Shown here one piece after another: positions 1 to 6,813 of a stretch of DNA of 10,444 nucleotides. The translations under genes were made by a program, and so were the position numbers. Each line of letters begins with the position of its first letter. Positions within the stretch are counted from its first letter, which is position 1. The notes beneath the pieces were generated by a model. It was not told the DNA's origin, searched no databases, and saw only the letters and a list, made by a program, of their open reading frames with translations. This stretch comes from Proteobacteria bacterium UBA2133 (GTDB taxonomy: Bacteria > Pseudomonadota > Gammaproteobacteria > Arenicellales > UBA868), in the NCBI GenBank assembly GCA_002327725.1, contig DCXP01000087.1, positions 1 through 10,444 of the forward strand. The letters run 5' to 3'.

Positions 1-8
1 GTCGGTGA

Positions 9-125
9 CTACGCCGGGCCGACCGGTTGGCAGCCAAGTTGCGCGAGCGTCTTGGAAGCATGATCCGCGTTTTGCGGACCGTCGCCGCCGTGGGTTATGA
101 GGACTGCTTTTTTTGCCCCCGCCAT
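9..125 (-). CDS. Small hypothetical ORF (38 aa) downstream of icd
   Basis: I do not recognise this protein. An ATG-started frame of 38 codons ends in TAG. It begins MAGAKKAVLITHGGDGPQNA, which resembles the first beta strand, glycine-rich turn and helix of an alpha/beta (Rossmann- or flavodoxin-like) domain, and then stops far too early for such a fold. It lies 71 nt downstream of the isocitrate dehydrogenase stop on the same strand, with only a weak purine stretch (GGAG about 11 nt upstream) as a ribosome binding site. A run of seven A occurs in codons 4-6, but shifting frame there meets a stop within a few codons, so slippage does not rescue it. It may be a genuine small protein, the 5' remnant of a decayed gene, or chance. 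The window edge prevents a check of what follows. Confidence 0.35.
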   Translation of the reverse strand: MAGAKKAVLITHGGDGPQNADHASKTLAQLGCQPVGPA

Positions 126-196
126 ATGGGTTCGCGCTCCGCGTAAGAGAAAGGCGGCCCAGTGTACACGACAGCAAAGGGCGAACGGCGGCTGAT

Positions 197-1969
197 TTAT
201 TCGTGCAGTTCCCAGCCCCAGTCAAATTCCTCAATCACCTGAATGAGGTCGGTCTGCGAGACGATGCCGACAGGGGTGCCTTTTGCCTCAACCACCAGGC
301 GTCGGACATCGTATTGACGCAGGGCTTCAGCCACCATGGGCAATGTAGCCTCGGCCGGGATGCTGAAAAGCTTCCTGTTTGCGATGGCCCCGACAGTCGT
401 ATCGTTAACAGAGGCATTGGTGCCAAGCACTTTGGTCACAACATCCCGCTGTGTCACGATACCCCATTGGTCGCTGGCATCGGGCTCAATCATGATCGAG
501 CGCATCCCGAGGTCGCGCATTTTCTGCAGCGCTTCGGCAACGCTGGTACTGGCCGGCACGCTCTTTAGCGGAGACATGATGCCGGCAGCGGTTGAAGGCT
601 GCCGCCCTGATTCTTTCATGGCGGCCATAGGATCGCTTACCCGCCTGGCCTCACGGGCCTCGCGTTCCTTCTGCAGCGTCTCGCGCCGCTCCTGCTCATA
701 GCGGGCGAGATCTTCGGGATCACCGGTAATCCGCGCGATCAGGGCATCTGCAAAGGTGCTGGTCGATACGGTGTGCGCATTGTCCATCAGTCTCGCGAAG
801 TCGTAGGTGACGAATTTTTCCTGAATGACCCGCGGGTAGGCTGCGTTGATAAGGTCAGCGGCCTCGCGCCAGCCCATGTATTCCAGCATCATCACGCCGG
901 AGAAGATCAGCGATGAGGGATTCACTTTGTCCTGGTCGGCGTATTTGGGCGCCGTCCCGTGGGTGGCCTCAAAGACCGCGACGTGGTCGGCGGTATTGGC
1001 GCCTGGGGCAATACCCATGCCCCCAACCTCGGCAGCTGCGGCGTCGGAAAGGTAATCCCCATTGAGATTCATGGTTGCGATCACGTCGAATTCCGCGGGT
1101 CGCAGCTGCAGCAGCTGAAAAATGATATCGGCGATACGATCCTTGATGATGATCTTGCCGGCCGGTACCTTGCCGCCGTGCACCGCGTATAACTCCTCTT
1201 CGGTGACCACCTGGTCGCCGAATTCCTCTTTGGCCAGTTCATAACCCCAGCTGCGAAAGGCCCCCTCGGTGAATTTCATGATGTTGCCCTTATGCACCAG
1301 GGTCACACTTTCGCGGTGGTTGTCGATTGCAAATTGAATGGCTTTTCGAATCAGCCGCTTGGAGCCGAACGGGCTGATCGGCTTTACCCCGAGGCCCGCG
1401 TCCTCGAAAAATTCCGCGCCCATTTCCTTGCGCAGAAATCTTGCCAGGCGGATGTTGTCTTCTGTGCCGGATTCGTATTCAAGACCGGCGTAGACATCTT
1501 CGGTGTTCTCGCGGAAGATCACGATGTCGACTTTTTCGGGCTCCTTCATGGGCGAAGGGACGCCCGAGTAGTAACGCACCGGTCGGACACAGGCGTACAG
1601 ATCGAGCGCCTGGCGAAGTGACACATTCAGCGAACGGAAGCCCCCGCCTACCGGGGTCGTCAGGGGACCCTTGATAGCCACGATCAGTTCACGGATCGCA
1701 TTCAGCGTTTCTTCGGGGAAATAATCGCCGTCATAAATCCGACCGGCCTTTTCACCCAGATAGAGTTCACACCACTGAATCTGCCGGGCACCGGCGTAGG
1801 CTTTTTCGACCGCAGCATCAAGTACCCGCAGCATTGCGCGGGTGATATCGGGGCCGATCCCATCACCCTCCACGTAGCCAATAATGGGCTGGTCAGGGAT
1901 ATGCAGGCGACCGTCCTTTACAGATATTTTCTCTCCCTGCTCAGGTAGATGGATGTGCTGATAACTCAT
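197..1969 (-). CDS. icd: NADP-dependent isocitrate dehydrogenase with C-terminal tandem CBS domains
   Basis: This cytosolic TCA-cycle enzyme oxidatively decarboxylates isocitrate to 2-oxoglutarate. The 590-aa product aligns with E. coli Icd (416 aa) over residues 1-415. Substrate residues T105, S113, N115, R119, R129, R153 and Y160 fall at the E. coli positions; K227, D305 and D309 are slightly offset. NADP-type residues K342, Y343, V349, Y389 and R393 are all present, so NADP use is expected. S113, the AceK phosphorylation site in E. coli, is kept. A charged, probably helical linker (about 416-445) follows, then a CBS pair (about 458-582) with GIVTQRD (D509) and GIVSQTD (D574), the motifs whose Asp contacts the nucleotide ribose in many CBS proteins. 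Start: ATG at 1969 with AGAGG (1979-1983) 9 nt upstream; a GTG 30 nt further upstream lacks support. The catalytic identity is secure; a regulatory role for the CBS part is inferred. Confidence 0.96.
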   Translation of the reverse strand: MSYQHIHLPEQGEKISVKDGRLHIPDQPIIGYVEGDGIGPDITRAMLRVLDAAVEKAYAGARQIQWCELYLGEKAGRIYDGDYFPEETLNAIRELIVAIKGPLTTPVGGGFRSLNVSLRQALDLYACVRPVRYYSGVPSPMKEPEKVDIVIFRENTEDVYAGLEYESGTEDNIRLARFLRKEMGAEFFEDAGLGVKPISPFGSKRLIRKAIQFAIDNHRESVTLVHKGNIMKFTEGAFRSWGYELAKEEFGDQVVTEEELYAVHGGKVPAGKIIIKDRIADIIFQLLQLRPAEFDVIATMNLNGDYLSDAAAAEVGGMGIAPGANTADHVAVFEATHGTAPKYADQDKVNPSSLIFSGVMMLEYMGWREAADLINAAYPRVIQEKFVTYDFARLMDNAHTVSTSTFADALIARITGDPEDLARYEQERRETLQKEREAREARRVSDPMAAMKESGRQPSTAAGIMSPLKSVPASTSVAEALQKMRDLGMRSIMIEPDASDQWGIVTQRDVVTKVLGTNASVNDTTVGAIANRKLFSIPAEATLPMVAEALRQYDVRRLVVEAKGTPVGIVSQTDLIQVIEEFDWGWELHE

Positions 1970-2179
1970 TTGATCGAACCTCTGGTAGATTCCGGGCACG
2001 CCGGTTGACTGGATTGCAGTTTACATTCGCTCCCGATGGGGTATCGAAGCTGCCGATTCCACCTTTTGGCGCGTATTAACGCAATTTTACCACCGGGTCT
2101 TCGATCGTCCGGCGAGACTGAGTGGAGTTTGACTTCGGTCAGATCATTTTCGTGGTGAGGGGATTCGCACCAGCCGCCA
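1970..2179. promoter_or_regulatory. Divergent intergenic region between icd and the MFS gene
   Basis: These 210 bases must hold the promoters for isocitrate dehydrogenase (minus) and for the transporter pair (plus). The only site I can place firmly is the icd ribosome binding site, AGAGG at 1979-1983 on the minus strand. A TTGACT at 2129-2134 matches a -35 box, but no acceptable -10 lies 16-18 nt downstream of it. I see no convincing operator or terminator. Confidence 0.35.
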
Positions 2180-3379
2180 ATGACAAGAGAGATAAGCAAC
2201 GGTCAGACCACCGGGTCCTTATGGACCCGTGAGCAGGCGCTTAACCTGGCGGCGCTCATCAGTTGCCTGAGTATCTACGGCATCACCATCAGCCTCTTCA
2301 CACCTTTGCTGTCGCTGATACTTGAGGGTCGTGGTGTCAGCACCACGGTGATCGGCGCTCTGGCGATGACCGCACCGGTAGGCGTCGTGGTCGGGTCTTT
2401 CGTGATTCCAAGGGTCATGCGTCACCTTGAAGGGCGCAATCTGCTGGCGGCCGGCGTGATAGTCGAGATCGCATTGATCTATGCCCTGATGATGACCGAA
2501 TCATTGGCTGCGTGGTTCGTTATCCGTTTTCTCGGCGGGCTTACCGGGGCCGTCTTGTTTGTGGTTACCGAGACCTGGATGATCGAGATTGCGCCCGAGC
2601 CGCATCGGGGGCGTGTCATGGGACTCTACAACACGACATTGGCCCTCAGTTTTGCGCTCGGACCCCTGATGCTCTCGATCACCGGTGTGGCAGGGCCGAC
2701 TCCGTTTGTGGCGGGGATGACACTGATGGCGCTTGCCGGCATGCCGCTGCTGTTCGCCGGGCGCTACCGACCGAGTTCCGTCGAAGAGCCGGCATTTGGG
2801 GTGGTGAGTTTTCTGAAGGTGGCACCGCTTCTGGCGATAGCCTGTTTTGTGGTGGCGTTCAAGGATCTCGCGGCCTCCAGCCTTATGCCGGTGTACGGCC
2901 TGCGGGTCGGTCTGGACGAGTCAGCCGCAACGCTGATGCTGTTTTTTGGCGCTATCGGTGGAGCACTGCTGCAGTTGCCGATTGGCTGGGCAGCAGACTA
3001 TTTCGACGCACGCAAAGTGCTGATCGCTTGCGCTCTGGTGGCATTTTTGGGCGCCTTGGTCTGGCCGTTGGTGGTCGGCTCGAAGATCCTGCTCTGGATC
3101 ACATTGTTTCTCTGGTGGGGATTTTTTGCAGGGGTCTATACCGTCACCATGATTCTCGCGGGGCAGTGGTTCAAAGGCGTGGAGCTGGCGACGGCCATGG
3201 CGGCGTTTGGGGCCTACTGGGGCATCGGTGCTTTTGCCGGGCCGCTGATCGGGGGCCTCAGTATGGATCTTTGGGACCCCTACGGCCTGGCACTCGTCAT
3301 GGTAATCGTCTCGGGCGGTTTTCTGATCATGAGCCCGCGAAAAGGTCTCTATGGCCCAAGGTCAGCCCCTGGCGAGTGA
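2180..3379 (+). CDS. MFS transporter (YcaD-like, probable efflux permease)
   Basis: This is an inner-membrane secondary transporter of the major facilitator superfamily. The 399-aa product has about 12 hydrophobic segments in two halves, with a polar stretch near the middle (about residues 195-205). Typical loop features are present: GRVMGLYNTTLALSFALGP near the middle of the N-terminal half and GWAADYFDARKVL as the repeated loop in the C-terminal half. RFLGG...ETWMIE resembles the YcaD group of MFS proteins, but the substrate cannot be read from the sequence. The ATG at 2180 is the only reasonable start before the first membrane helix. Its ribosome binding site is poor: GAGGGG lies about 17 nt upstream. 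The MATE exporter begins 44 nt downstream on the same strand, so the two are probably co-transcribed and may share an export or detoxification role. Confidence 0.88.
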   Translation: MTREISNGQTTGSLWTREQALNLAALISCLSIYGITISLFTPLLSLILEGRGVSTTVIGALAMTAPVGVVVGSFVIPRVMRHLEGRNLLAAGVIVEIALIYALMMTESLAAWFVIRFLGGLTGAVLFVVTETWMIEIAPEPHRGRVMGLYNTTLALSFALGPLMLSITGVAGPTPFVAGMTLMALAGMPLLFAGRYRPSSVEEPAFGVVSFLKVAPLLAIACFVVAFKDLAASSLMPVYGLRVGLDESAATLMLFFGAIGGALLQLPIGWAADYFDARKVLIACALVAFLGALVWPLVVGSKILLWITLFLWWGFFAGVYTVTMILAGQWFKGVELATAMAAFGAYWGIGAFAGPLIGGLSMDLWDPYGLALVMVIVSGGFLIMSPRKGLYGPRSAPGE

Positions 3380-3423
3380 CAAACCATGATCTCTTCTCGT
3401 CTTCTTGTTCTGGTAGGTCTTTC

Positions 3424-4776
3424 GTGAAATCCCCTGCTTTTGTATTCAAAGCGGAACTTGGCGGTCTGCTGAAGCTGGGCCTGCCGATCATCTTGACGCA
3501 GTTTATCCAGGTCAGTAATACCACGGTGGCGATTCTCATGATGGGCCGGGTGGGTTCAGTGGAACTTGCGGCGCTCGGCCTTGGCGGGTCGTTCATGATT
3601 TTCGTTTTTCTAGTCTGTCTTGGGATCATGATGTCCCTGTCGCCCACCATTGCCCAGCATTTTGGGGCCGGGCGCAGCGAGGGAATCAGGAGTGCCTTTC
3701 AGCAGGGTCTGTGGCTGGCCGTTGCCACCAGTCTGGCCGCCTTCTTTTTGCTGCGTCAGATGGGATACCTGATGCAGTGGATTGGCGTTGATCCTGAGGT
3801 CATCCCGTTGGTGCAGGATTATCTGAATCTTGCCTCCTGGTCGATGCCGGCCGTTTGCCTGTATCTTGCGTTGCGTTTTCTTTGTGAGGCCACAGGACAC
3901 TCACGGCCGATGCTGGTGATCAACATCGCGACACTGCCCGTGGTTGTCGCGGGGAACTGGGCATTTATCTTCGGCCACTTCGGGCTCCCCCCTCTGGGTG
4001 TCGAGGGTGCGGCGATGAACCTGATCCTCGTGATGGCACTGAACGCCTTGGGGATGCTGATATTTGTATTTTTCTCGCAGCGCTACCGGGCCCGCAACCT
4101 GTTCAAGTCATTTCCGCTGCCAGGGCGGGAATGCCTGGCCCTGCTGAAGCTGGGTGTGCCGATTGCAGCGACGCTGGTGCTGGACTCGGGCTTTTTCAGT
4201 GCTATTGCGCTGATGATGGGAAAAATGGGACACGTCTGGCTCGCGGCGCATCAGGTCGCCATCAACTATGCCACGGTGGTTTTCATGATTCCCGTCAGCG
4301 TGTCGAGCGCCACCATGGCGCGGGTGGGACAGGCGATCGGTCAGGAAGATCCCAACCTGGCGCGTGCTCGAGGCTTTCTCGGCCTGTCGTGCAGTCTGGC
4401 GCTGGTGGTACCGTCGATACTGGTCATCCTCACCGTGCCGCAGTGGGTGGCGGGCCTGTATACCGGCGAGGTCAGCGTCATTCAGGCGGCAATACCCCTG
4501 TTGTTTGCGGTCGCTTTTCTGCAGTTTTTTGATGCAACCTATATCACGGCGCAAGGCGCCCTGCGTGGCCTCAAGGATGTCAACGGCCCTTTGCTGATAT
4601 CGATGAGTTTCTGGGTCTTTGGCCTGCCGGCTGCGTGGTGGCTGGGTATCGAAATGGGACAGGGTGCCGTCGGCCTCTGGTGGGGAATGGTCACCGGCGT
4701 TGCTATGACTGCCGTACTGTTGGTGTGGCGCTTTCAATGGCGTTCGGCGAGGACCATTCGAGAGGCGCGGGCTTAA
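3424..4776 (+). CDS. MATE family efflux transporter (NorM-like)
   Basis: This inner-membrane multidrug and toxic compound extrusion protein probably exports cationic compounds in exchange for Na+ or H+. The 450-aa product has the usual length, 12 hydrophobic segments and two homologous halves, each opening with a similar signature (LLKLGLPIILTQ near residue 15 and LLKLGVPIAATL near residue 240). By my alignment, D254 (LVLDSGFF) sits at the position of Glu255 in Vibrio cholerae NorM, and D370 (FFDATYITAQGALRG) matches its cation-binding Asp371. The start is taken as GTG at 3424, with TAGG (3414-3417) 6 nt upstream, because the protein then begins just before the first helix. The frame is open much further upstream, but that part overlaps the MFS gene and has no membrane character. 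The substrate is unknown. Confidence 0.9.
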   Translation: MKSPAFVFKAELGGLLKLGLPIILTQFIQVSNTTVAILMMGRVGSVELAALGLGGSFMIFVFLVCLGIMMSLSPTIAQHFGAGRSEGIRSAFQQGLWLAVATSLAAFFLLRQMGYLMQWIGVDPEVIPLVQDYLNLASWSMPAVCLYLALRFLCEATGHSRPMLVINIATLPVVVAGNWAFIFGHFGLPPLGVEGAAMNLILVMALNALGMLIFVFFSQRYRARNLFKSFPLPGRECLALLKLGVPIAATLVLDSGFFSAIALMMGKMGHVWLAAHQVAINYATVVFMIPVSVSSATMARVGQAIGQEDPNLARARGFLGLSCSLALVVPSILVILTVPQWVAGLYTGEVSVIQAAIPLLFAVAFLQFFDATYITAQGALRGLKDVNGPLLISMSFWVFGLPAAWWLGIEMGQGAVGLWWGMVTGVAMTAVLLVWRFQWRSARTIREARA

Positions 4777-4779
4777 ATC

Positions 4780-4878
4780 CTATTGGCCGTCCGCTTCCAG
4801 GGATTCTTCAAAGGACGCTTTGGCGGCACCAAAAGTGTTTGTTTCGTGCGGAAAGCCGGCGATAAGAATCCCGGTCAC
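4780..4878 (-). pseudogene. 5' remnant of an M81/MlrC-type metallopeptidase gene
   Basis: A 32-codon frame starts at GTG 4878 with a strong ribosome binding site, GAGGAG (4886-4891), 7 nt upstream, and ends in TAG at 4780-4782. Its product contains ILIAGFPHETNTF followed by KASFEESLEADG. This matches the extreme N-terminus of the MlrC / peptidase M81 family (PF07364 N-terminal region, usual form ILIAGFxHETNTFsP), whose members are about 490-500 aa. More than 90% of the protein is missing, including the metal centre, so it cannot be active as a peptidase. The frame stops 3 nt beyond the stop codon of the convergent MATE gene, so the break lies at that boundary. It is 108 nt downstream of mnmA on the same strand and may still be transcribed with it. 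The identification is from memory of the motif, not from a search. Confidence 0.68.
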
Positions 4879-4936
4879 GTTATTTCTCCTCAAGGCGATG
4901 GCGGGTTTCGCCTAGAACGATGGTCGAGATGTACCG

Positions 4937-4955
4937 GAAAATGCCGCGAAGCGGC
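4937..4955 (-). terminator. Possible weak intrinsic terminator after mnmA
   Basis: On the minus strand, GCCGC-TTC-GCGGC forms a 5-bp GC stem with a 3-nt loop, followed by ATTTTCC. It lies about 31 nt downstream of the mnmA stop. The stem is short and the T run is only four bases, so termination may be partial or absent. A second hairpin (AGGCGA/TCGCCT, 4893-4913, 9-nt loop) sits just before the ribosome binding site of the MlrC remnant and has no T tract. Confidence 0.3.
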
Positions 4956-4986
4956 GGGTCAGTAGCAGCTATTGGACGGGTTTGCT

Positions 4987-6081
4987 TTATGGGCTATCGC
5001 CTGGACGGGTTGCGCAGATGACGCCTCCACCGAGGACTTCGTCGTCCCGATAAAGCACCAGAGACTGTCCGGGCGTAGGTGCTCGCTGGGGTTCTTCGAA
5101 TTCAACAAGGACCGCTCCATTTGCATGGGTATGGACAACGCAGCCCTGATCAGCCTGACGGTAGCGGGTCTTTGCACAGCAGTGCATCAGGGAGGCATCG
5201 GGCGCATCGCCCACCCAATGCATATCTTCAACCATGATTGATCTCCTCATAAGGCCGGGGTGGTCATGACCCTGAACCACCGTCAGGATGTTCTTCTCCA
5301 TGTCTTTTCCGGCGACATACCAGGCTTCACCCGGCCCGCCGATATCGAGACCATGCCGCTGGCCCAGGGTATAGAACCATAAGCCCTGGTGCCCGCCGAC
5401 AGGCTCTCCATCGGGAGTACACATCGTGCCCGGTTTGGGGGGCAGGTATCGGGCCAGAAAGTCCGCAAAGCGCCGTTCTCCGATAAAACAGATGCCGGTG
5501 CTGTCCTTACGCTCGGCATTTGGAAGGCCCAGCGCCTTCGCCTCAGCCCGGACATCTTTTTTGTGCGCTTCACCCAGGGGAAACACTGTGGGCGACAGCG
5601 CGTTCTGGTCCAAAGTGTGCAGGAAATACGACTGGTCTTTGGTCCGGTCGTGCGCCTTTAGCAGCCGAAAAGCACCACCGGCTTTTTCTATACGGGCGTA
5701 GTGGCCGGTGGCGATGTAATTGCTTCCGAGGTGACGGGCGTAGGAGAGAAACTCCTTGAATTTGATCTCACGGTTACAGAGCACATCCGGATTTGGTGTT
5801 CGGCCGGCCTCATACTCGTGTAAAAAGATGGCGAACACCCGCTCCCAGTACTCATGAGCAAAGTTGACCGTCCGAAGCGGGATATCGAGAACCTCGACCA
5901 CCCGTTCGGCCATCGCAAGATCCTCCCGCGCGGCACAATACTCGGCGTCATCATCCTCTTCCCAGTTTTTCATGAAAAGAGCCGTCACATCCCAGCCTTG
6001 CGTTTTGAGACGCGCGGCGGCAATGGCCGAATCCACGCCTCCCGAAAGGCCCACGACTACTTTTTCTTTGCGCCGCGTCAT
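4987..6081 (-). CDS. mnmA: tRNA-specific 2-thiouridylase MnmA
   Basis: This cytosolic enzyme adenylates and then thiolates U34 of the tRNAs for Lys, Glu and Gln, taking sulfur from the IscS/Tus relay, to give the s2U part of mnm5s2U. The 364-aa product (E. coli MnmA 368 aa) has the PP-loop SGGVDS at 13-18, catalytic C102 in NPDVLCNREIKF and C198 in STGICFIGERRF, which form the persulfide/disulfide pair in the family. GHYARIE and KDQSYFL at 127-154 are also typical. The start is ATG at 6081, just before the first strand (KVVVGLSGG); the frame is open further upstream but overlaps the preceding gene. GGTGAG about 12 nt upstream is the best, weak, ribosome binding site. The gene starts 31 nt after the secreted-protein gene and is probably in its operon. 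The hflD gene, often next to mnmA in gammaproteobacteria, does not follow here. Confidence 0.97.
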   Translation of the reverse strand: MTRRKEKVVVGLSGGVDSAIAAARLKTQGWDVTALFMKNWEEDDDAEYCAAREDLAMAERVVEVLDIPLRTVNFAHEYWERVFAIFLHEYEAGRTPNPDVLCNREIKFKEFLSYARHLGSNYIATGHYARIEKAGGAFRLLKAHDRTKDQSYFLHTLDQNALSPTVFPLGEAHKKDVRAEAKALGLPNAERKDSTGICFIGERRFADFLARYLPPKPGTMCTPDGEPVGGHQGLWFYTLGQRHGLDIGGPGEAWYVAGKDMEKNILTVVQGHDHPGLMRRSIMVEDMHWVGDAPDASLMHCCAKTRYRQADQGCVVHTHANGAVLVEFEEPQRAPTPGQSLVLYRDDEVLGGGVICATRPGDSP

Positions 6082-6112
6082 GAAGGCCGGACTCACCCGG
6101 CGAGGTGTGCTG

Positions 6113-6718
6113 TCAGTCGTGAACCGCGAAAAACAGGATGCGCGCATCCGCGACGTCAAACCAGTCGGTGCTGGGTGAGATGTACGGCAGCATGCCGTTA
6201 TCCTGAAACCAGCTGTCAATCACAAAGCGCTCGCCCGTTTCGATGTCTTCGATCTGGCCCGCCCAGTGGGCATCAAAACCCACCGTTCGGTAGGCACGGT
6301 CAACCACCCGGTGCCGGCGCAGATGTCCCTGCTCATGGAAAAGCCGCATGTAGGTGGTGATGTTGAGGGATTCGTCGATGCAGTCAAGCTGGCCGGGGAA
6401 CTTAGGATTTTTTTCAAGGTTCAACCCTTTATCACGATGGGTTGGGGTGTGCCGGCCGACGATGACCTCCATCCAGCCAACCGCTTGCCGGAGCTGCTCC
6501 CTTTCTTCGGCGGCAGTAGCCGCTGCCGGGTAGAACCAGCCGATCACACTGCGCCACTCTTCGGTAGACAACTCAACCTGCTGACGGATCTTGCAGTTGA
6601 AGTCGTAACAGATGTCTATCTTCTGCACTCGGGCCTCGGCGACGCCAGCGAAACTCATGCCGAGCACGAGCCCTAAAGGCAGGAACGATCTTCGCAAAAA
6701 TGAAGTGCTGATGAACAT
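6113..6718 (-). CDS. Secreted protein of unknown function, possible transglutaminase-like fold
   Basis: I do not recognise a named family. The 201-aa product starts with a clear Sec signal peptide (FLRRSFLPLGLVLGMSFAGV, then AEA before residue 30), so it should be periplasmic or lipid-free secreted. The mature part has three cysteines (C37, C42, C113). The C-terminal half contains LDCIDES (C113), FDAHWAG (H151) and RFVIDSWF (D168). Their order and spacing (38 and 17 residues) resemble the Cys-His-Asp triad of transglutaminase-like cysteine proteases, and H151 sits in a run that could form the family's HxW...D hairpin. This fold assignment is inference. The gene lies directly upstream of mnmA (31 nt), probably in one transcript. 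No ribosome binding site is visible before ATG 6718, but the signal peptide supports that start. Confidence 0.78.
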   Translation of the reverse strand: MFISTSFLRRSFLPLGLVLGMSFAGVAEARVQKIDICYDFNCKIRQQVELSTEEWRSVIGWFYPAAATAAEEREQLRQAVGWMEVIVGRHTPTHRDKGLNLEKNPKFPGQLDCIDESLNITTYMRLFHEQGHLRRHRVVDRAYRTVGFDAHWAGQIEDIETGERFVIDSWFQDNGMLPYISPSTDWFDVADARILFFAVHD

Positions 6719-6750
6719 GAAGCAGTGAGGGACGGTATTACTGGCCGCAA

Positions 6751-6756
6751 ATTATA
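6751..6756 (-). promoter_or_regulatory. Candidate -10 box for the secreted-protein / mnmA operon
   Basis: On the minus strand a perfect TATAAT (6756 to 6751) lies 32 nt upstream of the ATG at 6718 and predicts a transcript start near 6744. No good -35 hexamer is found 16-18 nt upstream; a TTGAAA occurs but is only 10 nt away. The 95-nt gap between the LysR gene and the secreted-protein gene therefore plausibly contains a promoter. I see no clear terminator for LysR. Confidence 0.35.
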
Positions 6757-6813
6757 AATCAAAGATTTTCAATGGCCTGGCTAACGGGGCGGGCGGGGTG
6801 GTTTGCCCACAAC

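Noticed and set aside
107..116. Run of seven A (minus strand) as a programmed frameshift site in the 38-codon ORF
   Set aside because: Both the -1 and +1 frames reach a stop a few codons later, so no longer product results.
126..196. Terminator for icd, including the palindrome GTGTACAC (162-169) and a CGCG-CTC-CGCG repeat
   Set aside because: Neither forms a stem long enough with a following T tract; I see no supportable terminator here.
1970..1999. GTG at 1999 as the icd start
   Set aside because: The ATG at 1969 has a well spaced AGAGG site, and numbering from it puts S113 and other active-site residues exactly at the E. coli positions.
2512..3423. Long open frame upstream of, and in frame with, the MATE gene (would give a 754-aa protein)
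   Set aside because: It overlaps the MFS gene in another frame, its translation is rich in Arg, Gly and Cys with no membrane segments, and MATE proteins are about 450 aa. It is a shadow of GC-rich codons.
4783..4965. Plus-strand 60-codon frame in the gap after the MATE gene
   Set aside because: It has no recognisable features and lies opposite the MlrC-like remnant, which explains the open frame better.
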